NCBI GenBank assembly: GCA_021793595.1
Contig: JAJYSL010000178.1
Span: 1 to 8,974, forward strand
Reading direction: 5' to 3'
From: Acidobacteriota bacterium
GTDB taxonomy: Bacteria; Acidobacteriota; Terriglobia; Terriglobales; Acidobacteriaceae
Length of the DNA stretch: 8,974 nt
A program made the translations under genes and the position numbers. The notes below the pieces were generated by a model. It was not told the DNA's origin. It was given only the letters and a program-made list of their open reading frames with translations, and searched no databases. Below are positions 1 through 6,629 of the stretch, in pieces (within the stretch, counting starts at the first letter, position 1; each line of letters begins with the position of its first letter).

Positions 1-248
1 CCACTGGTCGCGATGGCGAAGACGGCACCAGTTTCATGCTCTTCGCTGCCACTACCGAAAGCGCGGATCGCCGCTACCAGTCTTCTATCTACAACTGTAG
101 TATTTCGCGCTGCGCGGCGGCTGGCACAGCCTGGAACATCTTCTCGACTGGTCTGAGTGGCGAAGACGACATCAATTCCTCGCTCAGTTCTTCCACTACC
201 GAAAACAACGGCTTCTGCTCTTTGCCACTTAGTTACAACTGTAGTATT
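1..248 (+). repeat. Two tandem copies of a 144-bp direct repeat
   Basis: Bases 1-104 align without gaps to bases 145-248, with 69 of 104 identical by hand count. Blocks of perfect identity are TGGCGAAGACG, CCACTACCGAAA and ACAACTGTAGTATT. The 144-base offset equals 48 codons, which fits a repeat inside a coding sequence. The first copy may begin before the window, so the true copy number is unknown. Confidence 0.85.
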
Positions 249-260
249 ATAGTATCATAG
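3..260 (+). CDS. C-terminal end of a repeat-containing protein, 5' end outside the window
   Basis: The frame is open from the left edge to a TAG at 258-260, giving 85 residues. It contains one complete 48-residue unit and most of a second. Shared positions include TG..GED near the unit start, TTE in the middle and YNCSI towards the end, with 14 of 37 aligned residues identical. The repeat period is an exact multiple of three and third codon positions are mostly C or T, both of which favour real coding. The TG..G..xTS....YNCSISRC....W pattern recalls 45-50 residue repeats of secreted bacterial proteins that form BNR-like propeller blades. That link rests on remembered pattern only. The second unit stops straight after YNCSI and lacks the SRC...W part of the first, so this may be a decayed or truncated end. 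No function is assigned. Confidence 0.4.
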   Translation, partial: TGRDGEDGTSFMLFAATTESADRRYQSSIYNCSISRCAAAGTAWNIFSTGLSGEDDINSSLSSSTTENNGFCSLPLSYNCSIIVS

Positions 261-510
261 GGAAGCAATGATTGGTCAGAGCAACTTTTTGTGTACACCG
301 GCAATGCCTTCCAGTCCACAATATCTGGATAACCTTGCCCATGGTCAATCGGCAGAGGAGAGGCCCCGAAACTTCGCCGCAGAGAAAAATGCAACCACCA
401 CTCTTTGGAGTTCGGGTATTGGACGTCCTCGTTTCTGCATCTCCGGCCCTGCTTCCTGTAGGCCTGAGGCTGAGCGGCTGGGGCAAAGACAGAGGAAGGG
501 ATACACAAGG

Positions 511-2004
511 ATGAAACGTCAAAGGGTACTGCTCCTGCTTCTATGTTTAGGAATGCTTTCAGCATCGGCTGCTCTGGCTGAAGTGAGGCTTGACTCCATC
601 TACGCCGACCATATGGTCCTGCAACGGAACTTGCCCGTGCCCGTGCGTGGGAGCGCGGATGCAGGCGAGACTGTCTCCGTCACTTTTCGTGGCGAGACGC
701 GCCAGGCAATTGCCGGAAAATTTGGCCGCTGGGAGGTGGTATTGCCACCTGGTACCGCTGGCGGCCCGTTCGATATCCTGGTCCGGGGCAGCAATACAAT
801 CCGCCTGTCGGATGTTCTGGTCGGAGACGTGTGGGTTGCATCGGGTCAGTCAAATATGGAATTCACCACACGTGGGGTCCTTAATGCAGCATCAGAATTG
901 AAGCACGCGAACCAGCCCAACATTCGCCTCTTCCATGTCAAGGTGTCCACATCGCCCTATCCGCTTGACGAAGTGTCCGCCAGAAGTTGGGTGGCGTGCT
1001 CGCCGGAAACGGCTCCGGATTTTTCCGCCGTGGCATTCTTCTTTGGCAAAGAGATTGAGGCGGATCAGAAGGTGCCGATCGGTCTTATTGAATCCGACTG
1101 GGGCGGAACCTCAGCCGAAGCATGGACCAGCACGCGGGCGATCTCCGCAGATGCTTCATTGATGCCCGTCTTCGCCTCCTGGGCGCTGAGGATGGAAGAT
1201 GAATCCAGCTTGATTCCGCAGAAGGAATACGAGGACCGGGAAATGGCCCGCGCGAAAGCAGAGGGCAAACCGCAGCCTGTCTTTACCGACCGTGTGGACG
1301 TCGTCTCGCGTGTCACACCGGGGGGACTCTACAATGCGATGATCGCGCCAATAACGCATTTCCCGATTCGTGGAGTGATCTGGTACCAGGGCGAGAACAA
1401 TGCGAGCGTCGAACAGGCGCCCGTCTACGCGCGTTTGTTCCAGACATTGATTCAAGACTGGCGTCGCCAATGGGGAGAGGGCAATTTCCCGTTCCTCTTC
1501 GTCCAGTTGCCCAATTTTAATTCAGGGTCGGGGGACGGGTGGCCGGAGCTTCGCGAGGCGCAGAGGCAAGCGCTTGTGCTACGGAACACAGGGATGGCTG
1601 TGACGATCGACATTGGCGACCCGGCTACCGTCCATCCCAGGGACAAGCAGGATGTTGGACACCGGCTCGCGCTGGTGGCCAGGGGCGTTGCCTATGGCGA
1701 GCCAATCGAGTATTCGGGGCCGCTGTTCCGGATGCAATCACAGCAGGGCCATGCCATCCGCATCTGGTTTGATCACGGCAGTGGCCTAGTGGCGAAAGGC
1801 GGGGCACTCAAGGGCTTCGAGATCGCAGGCGCCGACAAGAAATTTCTGCCTGCCGACGCACAGATCGATGGCAAGAATGTGGTTGTCTCGAATATGGACA
1901 TTGCAGACCCGGTCTTTGTCCGCTACTCGTGGAGTGATAATCCTGACGGCAATCTCTACAACGAGGCGGGGTTGCCCGCTTCTCCTTTCCAGTCGGGAAA
2001 ATGA
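511..2004 (+). CDS. Secreted sialate O-acetylesterase family protein (SASA/SGNH hydrolase)
   Basis: This is a 497-residue serine esterase of the sialate 9-O-acetylesterase family, which removes O-acetyl groups from sialic acids or, in soil bacteria, probably from other acetylated sugars or polysaccharides. Residues 1-23 are a signal peptide: a basic start, a run of leucines and ALA before the likely cleavage site. The protein should therefore act outside the cytoplasm. SGQSNM at 111-116 carries the nucleophile Ser114. Other family blocks are ESDWGGTSAEAW (194-205), WYQGENN (291-297) and D370-PATV-H375 followed by DKQDVGHRL, probably the Asp/His part of the active site. The C-terminus (VRYSW...LYNEAGLPASPF) is the usual family ending, so the gene is complete. 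The ATG at 511 is chosen over in-frame ATG 268 because it starts the signal peptide and follows GGAAGGG at 494-500. Between 261 and 510 I see no other gene and no clear promoter. The substrate is unknown. Confidence 0.87.
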   Translation: MKRQRVLLLLLCLGMLSASAALAEVRLDSIYADHMVLQRNLPVPVRGSADAGETVSVTFRGETRQAIAGKFGRWEVVLPPGTAGGPFDILVRGSNTIRLSDVLVGDVWVASGQSNMEFTTRGVLNAASELKHANQPNIRLFHVKVSTSPYPLDEVSARSWVACSPETAPDFSAVAFFFGKEIEADQKVPIGLIESDWGGTSAEAWTSTRAISADASLMPVFASWALRMEDESSLIPQKEYEDREMARAKAEGKPQPVFTDRVDVVSRVTPGGLYNAMIAPITHFPIRGVIWYQGENNASVEQAPVYARLFQTLIQDWRRQWGEGNFPFLFVQLPNFNSGSGDGWPELREAQRQALVLRNTGMAVTIDIGDPATVHPRDKQDVGHRLALVARGVAYGEPIEYSGPLFRMQSQQGHAIRIWFDHGSGLVAKGGALKGFEIAGADKKFLPADAQIDGKNVVVSNMDIADPVFVRYSWSDNPDGNLYNEAGLPASPFQSGK

Positions 2005-2056
2005 GGCCGCGTAGAACTCGTTTCTGGCCGGAACGGGCGCAGGTTTGCATCAGTGT

Positions 2057-2103
2057 GCCGTCTGCCCCGCATGGTCCTAACCCAAGATTCCATGCGGTAC
2101 GGC
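2057..2103. repeat. Interrupted inverted repeat, 13 paired bases
   Basis: GCCGT at 2057-2061 pairs with ACGGC at 2099-2103. CCGCATGG at 2067-2074 pairs with CCATGCGG at 2090-2097. A 5-base bulge lies on the left arm, a single T on the right arm, and the loop has 15 bases. It starts 53 bases after the esterase stop. The lack of a following T tract argues against a standard intrinsic terminator. It could be an mRNA 3'-end structure or a protein-binding palindrome. Confidence 0.55.
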
Positions 2104-2210
2104 AAAGTGAAACCGGAGAACCACGGCATCCATCGAAAGGACGTTGCCGGTCCCGCGCCCAGGGCAGCTGATACCCGTGGCAGTCAGTTAGTCACCGAGA
2201 TGGATGGCCT

Positions 2211-2247
2211 CTGATTTGGGGAGTCTTCCTCTATCCCCAGAAACCAG
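2211..2247. repeat. Imperfect inverted repeat in the gap before the deacetylase gene
   Basis: CTGATTTGGGGA at 2211-2222 can pair with TCCCC (2234-2238) and AAACCAG (2241-2247). The stem has one A/C mismatch and a 2-base bulge, and the loop is about 11 bases. It is not followed by a T tract. It may be a leader or 3'-end structure, or chance. Confidence 0.4.
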
Positions 2248-2417
2248 CATTCACATTCGAGAGCATTTGAAATCCTGAGAGCTCTTCCTGAGTTGCTGCG
2301 CAGACTCTAAGGGGTGAAATTTTCCCTTTCTATCGCTCCTGGTCAAGCCAACCGGCCCAACACGTCTTCTTGCGTCTCTGCCGTGCAGCATCGCCGACAC
2401 TTGATAGACTCATCCCA

Positions 2418-3284
2418 GTGCGCCGACTCATCGTGAATGCAGACGACTTTGGACTGACCGACGGCATCAACCGTGCCGTGCGAGATCTGCATCAATTGGG
2501 CGCGCTGACCTCAACCACATTGATGGCCGCAGCTCCTCACTTTCACGAGGCGGTTGAAGTTTCCCAGCAACAAAAGAGTCTCGGCGTGGGTTGTCATATT
2601 GTCCTGGTGGATGGAGCCCCGGTTGCGAATCCGACAGCCATTCCCACTCTACTCAGTACCTCCAGCAAGCGTGGCGACGAACCACGGTTTCGCACCACAC
2701 TTGGGGAATTTGTTCGCGACCTGTATCTTGGCCGGATTGACAGCGCCCACATCGAACGGGAAGCGGTTGCGCAAATTCTGCGGCTGCAGCAAGCCGGTGT
2801 TGCCGTCACGCATGTCGATACGCACAAGCACACACATATGTTTCCCCGGATTCTCAAGTGCGTGATGCGTGCCGCACAAGCCTGCAATATCCGCACTATA
2901 CGGAATCCGTTTGAACCGGCGTGGAGCGTAGCGGCAACTCCCGGCGCTGGACTTGTTCGCGCCTGGCAGGTTCGCTTGCTGGGTACGCTGCGTCACAGTT
3001 TCTGGGAATTGATACGGCAGCGAGAATTTATCACTACGCAGGGTTGCGTGGGCGTCGCCGCGACTGGAACGCTGAATGATGCCACGCTGCGTGCTCTCTT
3101 GGATGGCCTGCCGGACGGTACTTTTGAACTGGTCTGCCATCCCGCCTACATGGATGATGAATTGGCGGCGACGCGGACGCGTCTGCAGGAATCGCGCCAG
3201 GTCGAACTGGCCTCACTTCAGAGGCTTCCATCGATTCTTGGCGGCACCGGATTCCACGCCGAGTTGATCAATTTTGGCAGCTAA
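2418..3284 (+). CDS. YdjC/ChbG family carbohydrate deacetylase (HpnK-like)
   Basis: This 288-residue protein belongs to the YdjC family of metal-dependent deacetylases, which remove N-acetyl groups from sugars such as chitooligosaccharides. The variant resembles proteins annotated HpnK in hopanoid clusters. With GTG 2418 as start, RRLIVNADDFGLTDGIN begins at residue 2 and gives metal-ligand Asp9/Asp10. VGCHIVLVDG holds His60, THVDTHKHTHMFP holds His132, His136, His138 and His140, and LVCHPAYMDD holds His241. All expected ligand positions are present. The frame stays open back to TTG 2370, but the added 16 residues look unlike the family, so GTG 2418 is preferred. Neither start has a clear Shine-Dalgarno sequence. 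bshA follows after 86 bases on the same strand, so cotranscription is plausible. A role in hopanoid, chitin or bacillithiol chemistry cannot be settled from the sequence. Confidence 0.82.
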   Translation: MRRLIVNADDFGLTDGINRAVRDLHQLGALTSTTLMAAAPHFHEAVEVSQQQKSLGVGCHIVLVDGAPVANPTAIPTLLSTSSKRGDEPRFRTTLGEFVRDLYLGRIDSAHIEREAVAQILRLQQAGVAVTHVDTHKHTHMFPRILKCVMRAAQACNIRTIRNPFEPAWSVAATPGAGLVRAWQVRLLGTLRHSFWELIRQREFITTQGCVGVAATGTLNDATLRALLDGLPDGTFELVCHPAYMDDELAATRTRLQESRQVELASLQRLPSILGGTGFHAELINFGS

Positions 3285-3323
3285 CGGCGACCACCGCTCA
3301 CCACTGAGCCGTAAGAATAAGTA

Positions 3324-3343
3324 GCCGGCAGTCATCGGCCGGC
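3324..3343. repeat. Short GC hairpin between the deacetylase gene and bshA
   Basis: GCCGGC at 3324-3329 and again at 3338-3343 is self-complementary, so it forms a 6-bp stem with an 8-base loop. It lies in the 86-base gap between the two same-strand genes and has no T tract. It may be a processing or stability element, or a chance GC-rich match. Confidence 0.35.
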
Positions 3344-3370
3344 ATCTATGGATGCAGAAAGCGACCGACT

Positions 3371-4513
3371 ATGAAAATTGGCATCACTTGTTATCCGACG
3401 TATGGCGGCAGCGGCGTAGTCGCCACGGAGTTGGGAATCGAATTGGCCAATCGCGGCCATGACATTCACTTCATCTCGTACGCACAGCCTTTTCGCCTCA
3501 GCGGTCGCGAGGAGCGGATTCATTTCCATGAGGTCCCAGTCTCGAATTATCCACTGTTTGAATTTCCGCCGTACTCCCTGGCTTTGGCGACTCACATGTC
3601 GGAGGTCGCGGAGTACTACAACTTGGACCTGCTGCATGTTCACTATGCGATTCCCCACTCGGTCAGCGCGATGCTGGCTCGGCAAATGCTGGCGCGCAGC
3701 GGCCGACGACTTCCCTTTGTGACCACCCTCCATGGTACCGACATTACCCTGGTAGGGGCAGATCGCGCGTATTTGCCGATCACCCGCTATGCTATCGACG
3801 AGAGTGACGGGGTCACCGCTATCTCCGACTATCTGCGGCGCAAGACCATTGAAACGTTCTCGACGACTCGTCCGATCCATGTCATCACGAACTTCGTCAA
3901 TTGCGACGTCTACCTGCGCGATCCGGAGGCAAGCAAAATTGTTCGCGCCCAATACGCTGAACCCGGCGAGTCCGTCCTGGTTCATCTGTCGAACTTCCGT
4001 CCCGTCAAAAGAATTCAAGATGTGATCCGCATTTTTGCCAATGTCGCCAAAGAAATCCCAGCCAGATTACTGATGATAGGCGATGGTCCGGAGCGTTCTT
4101 CGGCAGAATGGCTGGCAAAATCGCTCAAAATCAGCGATCGCATCGCCTTCGTTGGCAAGCACGATCAAGTGAACCATCTATTGCCCGCGGCTGACCTGAT
4201 GCTGATGCCGAGCCAACTGGAGTCTTTTGGGCTTGCGGCTCTGGAAGCGATGGCCTGCGAAGTTCCTACCATCGGCACCAATGTCGGCGGCGTTCCGGAA
4301 TTGATTCAAGATGGCGTTACGGGCCTACTATTCCCCGTAGGCGATGTGGACGCCATGTCCGCCGCCGCGGTCGGCTTATTGAAGGATCGCGAACGCCTGC
4401 ACGAAATGGCACATGTCGGCCGACAGGAAGCCCAGCGCATCTATTGTGCTTCTCGCGTGATTCCAAAGTACGAGGAATTTTACGAGTCAATCCTGCGCAA
4501 CTCCGGCCACTGA
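3371..4513 (+). CDS. bshA: N-acetyl-alpha-D-glucosaminyl L-malate synthase BshA
   Basis: BshA is a cytoplasmic family 4 glycosyltransferase. It joins GlcNAc from UDP-GlcNAc to L-malate, the first step of bacillithiol synthesis. The 380-residue length matches known BshA proteins (about 377-381). The N-terminus MKIGITCYPTYGGSGVVATE is nearly the same as in Bacillus BshA, with the glycine loop at 12-15. Further family blocks are LLHVHYAIPHSVSA, TTLHGTDIT (His121), the donor-binding SNFRPVKR (207-214, with Arg210 and Lys213) and ESFGLAALE (Glu284 and Glu292), followed by GVPELIQDGVTGLLF. The ATG at 3371 fits the family start; the ribosome site is weak (AGAAAG, 3356-3361). It follows a YdjC-type deacetylase gene. 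Its last 34 bases overlap the 3' end of a kinase gene on the opposite strand. The next-step enzymes BshB (LmbE/PIG-L type) and BshC are not in the window. Confidence 0.95.
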   Translation: MKIGITCYPTYGGSGVVATELGIELANRGHDIHFISYAQPFRLSGREERIHFHEVPVSNYPLFEFPPYSLALATHMSEVAEYYNLDLLHVHYAIPHSVSAMLARQMLARSGRRLPFVTTLHGTDITLVGADRAYLPITRYAIDESDGVTAISDYLRRKTIETFSTTRPIHVITNFVNCDVYLRDPEASKIVRAQYAEPGESVLVHLSNFRPVKRIQDVIRIFANVAKEIPARLLMIGDGPERSSAEWLAKSLKISDRIAFVGKHDQVNHLLPAADLMLMPSQLESFGLAALEAMACEVPTIGTNVGGVPELIQDGVTGLLFPVGDVDAMSAAAVGLLKDRERLHEMAHVGRQEAQRIYCASRVIPKYEEFYESILRNSGH

Positions 4514-5829
4514 GTCGCCGTATTGGCGGAGTTGATCGGGATGGTCAGGATGACGCGCGTGCCGCGGCCCGGACGACTAAGAATCTCGAAGCCTGCGTCC
4601 GGGCCACAGAGCACCTGCATCCGCTCCCGCACATTGCGCATTCCAACCCCTGTGCCTGACTGCAAGAGTCCGCCGCGATGGACCGGCGGCCCATTTTCAA
4701 CCGGCATGCCGACGCCGTCGTCCTCTACCGTAATCACCAGTTTGTCGTTCTGCAACCGGCTCCGCAAGGTGATTGTGCCGCCGCCGATGCGGGGCTCCAG
4801 CCCATGCTTGATGCCGTTTTCAATCAGAGGCTGCAGCAGCATGCTGGGCACCAGGATCTCCAGCGTCTCCGGAGCGATATCTTTCACCACGCGCAACTTC
4901 TCAATCCCAAAGCGAACAACCTCAATGTCGAGATAATCGTCGGCGAACTGCAATTCCTCCCGCAGCGGCATCAGGTCGTCACGGTCCTGCAGCAGAACTC
5001 GCAAAATACTCGCCAGTTTGACGATCAGTTCACGAGCCAGTTCCGGTCGAAATCGTACCAGCGAGGCGATGGAGTTGAGCGTGTTGAACAGAAAATGCGG
5101 ATTGATCTGCCGCTGCAGCGCGTCCAAGCGCGCATCCATCAGCAGTCTTTCCTGCTCTTCCAGCTTGCGCTCGATGCGGATGGCATTCCAGATTTTCAGC
5201 GGAATCCCCACCACCATGGGAGCGCAGAGACAGATGGCAAGAAACAATACCCAGCTATCCGTATGCAGCGCGAACAACCGGCGTGGGTATAGATGCGAGA
5301 TCCAGTTGTGCATCACCTGCATGCCAAGGATGAGCATCAGCAGCAAAATCTGGCGGTCGACACGCGGGCGCGTCAGGTTTCTGCGAATCCAGCGATAGAT
5401 GCTGAGGTCAACAAACGGAGAAAAAGACCAGATATCCTCCTCGGAAACAAAGGCGCGATAGGTGCCAAAAATCAACGCGACGAGCAGATTGAACGGCAAG
5501 GTCAGATATTCGCGATGCAGCACTGCGGGAATCGAAAGAAACGCCCCGGCGACGATGGCCGGCGTTGTGCCCAGCAACAGGGCCACCAGGATGACGGCTT
5601 CAAAGGAAATATCGGCGGCCAGAAAGTTTGGCACGACCACCCGGACCCATACCCCAAGGGTCAGCGGAACGCAGATACAGGCCAGCAATCCCAGCATCTG
5701 GCCGGCGCTGCGGCGCGTGCTGAGCAGCAGGTTTTTGAACACCATCGACCGCGAGAGCGCGCTGGAAAACGCGGCCGCGACGCCAAGCTTGACCAACAGC
5801 GTGATCAGGATGAGTTTGGAATCAATCAC
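4480..5829 (-). CDS. LytS/YehU-type membrane sensor histidine kinase
   Basis: This 449-residue inner-membrane sensor kinase should phosphorylate a response regulator, usually of the LytTR type. The N-terminal 215 residues hold about six hydrophobic segments (near 4-22, 43-60, 76-103, 110-126, 159-176 and 193-212), resembling the 5TM-LYT sensor region. A helical linker at 215-240 leads to the HisKA_7TM-like/His_kinase domain. That domain has QRQINPHFLFNTLNSI with phospho-acceptor His245, N-box PLIENGIKHG (Asn338), EDDGVGM (369-375) and the glycine loop GTGVGMRNVRER (392-403). The start is GTG 5829, placed just before the first hydrophobic segment; a GGAG lies 13-14 bases upstream, which is loose spacing. 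The gene diverges from ribA and converges with bshA, overlapping it by 34 bases. No response regulator is adjacent on either side, so it appears to be an orphan. The signal it senses is unknown. Confidence 0.9.
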   Translation of the reverse strand: MIDSKLILITLLVKLGVAAAFSSALSRSMVFKNLLLSTRRSAGQMLGLLACICVPLTLGVWVRVVVPNFLAADISFEAVILVALLLGTTPAIVAGAFLSIPAVLHREYLTLPFNLLVALIFGTYRAFVSEEDIWSFSPFVDLSIYRWIRRNLTRPRVDRQILLLMLILGMQVMHNWISHLYPRRLFALHTDSWVLFLAICLCAPMVVGIPLKIWNAIRIERKLEEQERLLMDARLDALQRQINPHFLFNTLNSIASLVRFRPELARELIVKLASILRVLLQDRDDLMPLREELQFADDYLDIEVVRFGIEKLRVVKDIAPETLEILVPSMLLQPLIENGIKHGLEPRIGGGTITLRSRLQNDKLVITVEDDGVGMPVENGPPVHRGGLLQSGTGVGMRNVRERMQVLCGPDAGFEILSRPGRGTRVILTIPINSANTATQWPELRRIDS

Positions 5830-5859
5830 GACTTCACTTTACTCCGTCCGCCGTTTGGA

Positions 5860-5887
5860 TTCGCAGGGAAGATTGCGGACCTATAAT
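5860..5887 (+). promoter_or_regulatory. Predicted ribA promoter, leaderless layout
   Basis: A perfect TATAAT lies at 5882-5887. TTCGCA at 5860-5865 matches 4 of 6 bases of the -35 consensus, with a 16-base spacer. The ribA ATG begins at 5894, seven bases after the -10 box, where transcription would normally start. The mRNA should thus have no 5' leader or only one to two bases. This also leaves no room for an FMN riboswitch. Confidence 0.6.
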
Positions 5888-5893
5888 TGAAGT

Positions 5894-6559
5894 ATGCCCT
5901 TTGAAAGTGTGCGCAAAGCTGCTGAAGCCGACTTCCCGACTCGCTGGGGCCATTTTCGTATTTTTGGCTTCGTAGGATCGCGTGCGGCTGAGGCCCCCGA
6001 TTCAGAATGCACGACGGAGCCGACCCAGTCGAACCCCTCCGAGGAAATGGTCGCCCTGGTCATGGGAGATGTTTCGAGTGCGCCCCCGATCGTGCGCATC
6101 CATTCGCAATGTTTGACAGGCGATGTGTTCGGATCGCTTCGTTGCGATTGCCGCCTGCAACTTGAGCTTGCACTGCGCACCATTGCCGAGGAAGGCTCGG
6201 GAATCCTGTTGTACGAGCAGCAGGAAGGTCGCGGTATCGGGCTAATGCCGAAGCTGCAGGCCTATGCGCTGCAGGATAAAGGTCTCGACACTGTCGAAGC
6301 CAATGAGCAATTAGGATTCAAAGCAGATTGCCGCGGTTATGAGCTTCCGGCGGAAGTTCTCAAACTGATGGGCATCTCGCAGGTTCGGCTGATGACGAAC
6401 AATCCGGACAAGGTGGCTGCACTGGAATCGGCCGGCATTCGAGTGGTCGAACGAGTATCCTCCGCCGTCGAATCCCAGGAAAGCTTCGAAAAATATCTGC
6501 AGGTCAAGCGCGACAAGATGGGGCATATCACCGAGGAAGCAGGTTCGGTGAACCCTTAA
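5894..6559 (+). CDS. ribA: GTP cyclohydrolase II (RibA)
   Basis: RibA opens GTP to 2,5-diamino-6-ribosylamino-pyrimidinone 5'-phosphate plus formate and pyrophosphate, the first committed step on the purine side of riboflavin synthesis. The protein is 221 residues, somewhat longer than the roughly 196 of Escherichia coli. The zinc site is HSQCLTGDVFGSLRCDC, with Cys73, Cys84 and Cys86. YEQQEGRGIGL (107-117) holds the likely catalytic Tyr107, and YALQDKGLDTVEAN and LMTNNPDKV complete the GTP site. It stands alone, without the RibB (DHBP synthase) domain often fused N-terminally. Residues 27-51 form a polar loop about 15 residues longer than in E. coli. The ATG at 5894 aligns with the E. coli start. 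The only purine run, GAAG at 5889-5892, is too close to act as a normal ribosome site, which fits the leaderless promoter. The kinase gene diverges upstream and a DinB-fold gene converges downstream. Confidence 0.95.
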   Translation: MPFESVRKAAEADFPTRWGHFRIFGFVGSRAAEAPDSECTTEPTQSNPSEEMVALVMGDVSSAPPIVRIHSQCLTGDVFGSLRCDCRLQLELALRTIAEEGSGILLYEQQEGRGIGLMPKLQAYALQDKGLDTVEANEQLGFKADCRGYELPAEVLKLMGISQVRLMTNNPDKVAALESAGIRVVERVSSAVESQESFEKYLQVKRDKMGHITEEAGSVNP

Positions 6560-6567
6560 TGCGGTTT

Positions 6568-6580
6568 GCCAGGTTCTGGC
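6568..6580. repeat. Small hairpin in the ribA/dinB convergent gap
   Basis: GCCAG (6568-6572) and CTGGC (6576-6580) form a 5-bp stem with a 3-base loop, 9 bases after the ribA stop. It lies in the 70-base gap between two convergent genes, where a bidirectional terminator is expected. It has no T tract on either strand and is short, so terminator function is doubtful. Confidence 0.3.
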
Positions 6581-6629
6581 GTACGGCTCAAACGTAGAAA
6601 CGTCATCCTGAGCAGAATCATGGCACTTC

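Larger units (their letters stand above)
2005..2417. other. Intergenic gap without a recognisable gene
   Basis: About 410 bases separate the esterase stop from the deacetylase start. No frame here looks like a gene. The gap contains two imperfect inverted repeats, listed separately, and neither is followed by a T tract. I see no strong -35/-10 pair and no Shine-Dalgarno sequence before the deacetylase. A small RNA or a long leader is possible, but the sequence alone does not show one. Confidence 0.6.

Noticed and set aside
268..510. In-frame N-terminal extension of the esterase, starting MIGQSNF
   Set aside because: The signal peptide and ribosome site both place the start at 511. The resemblance of GQSN to the esterase motif is taken as chance.
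2649..3140. 163-codon minus-strand frame opposite the deacetylase gene
   Set aside because: It lies inside the conserved YdjC domain coding region on the other strand and has no recognisable motif.
3324..3343. Intrinsic terminator between the deacetylase gene and bshA
   Set aside because: The stem is only 6 bp and no T tract follows.
3332..4018. 228-codon minus-strand frame opposite bshA
   Set aside because: bshA is near-certain from its family motifs, and the antisense translation shows no domain.
4678..5886. Long plus-strand open frames of 204 and 197 codons opposite the kinase gene
   Set aside because: They are antisense shadows of a well-supported histidine kinase. Their translations are Gln/Arg-rich and resemble no family.
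5830..5893. FMN riboswitch upstream of ribA
   Set aside because: The gap is only 64 bases and the predicted transcription start is at the ATG, so there is no leader and no FMN aptamer sequence.
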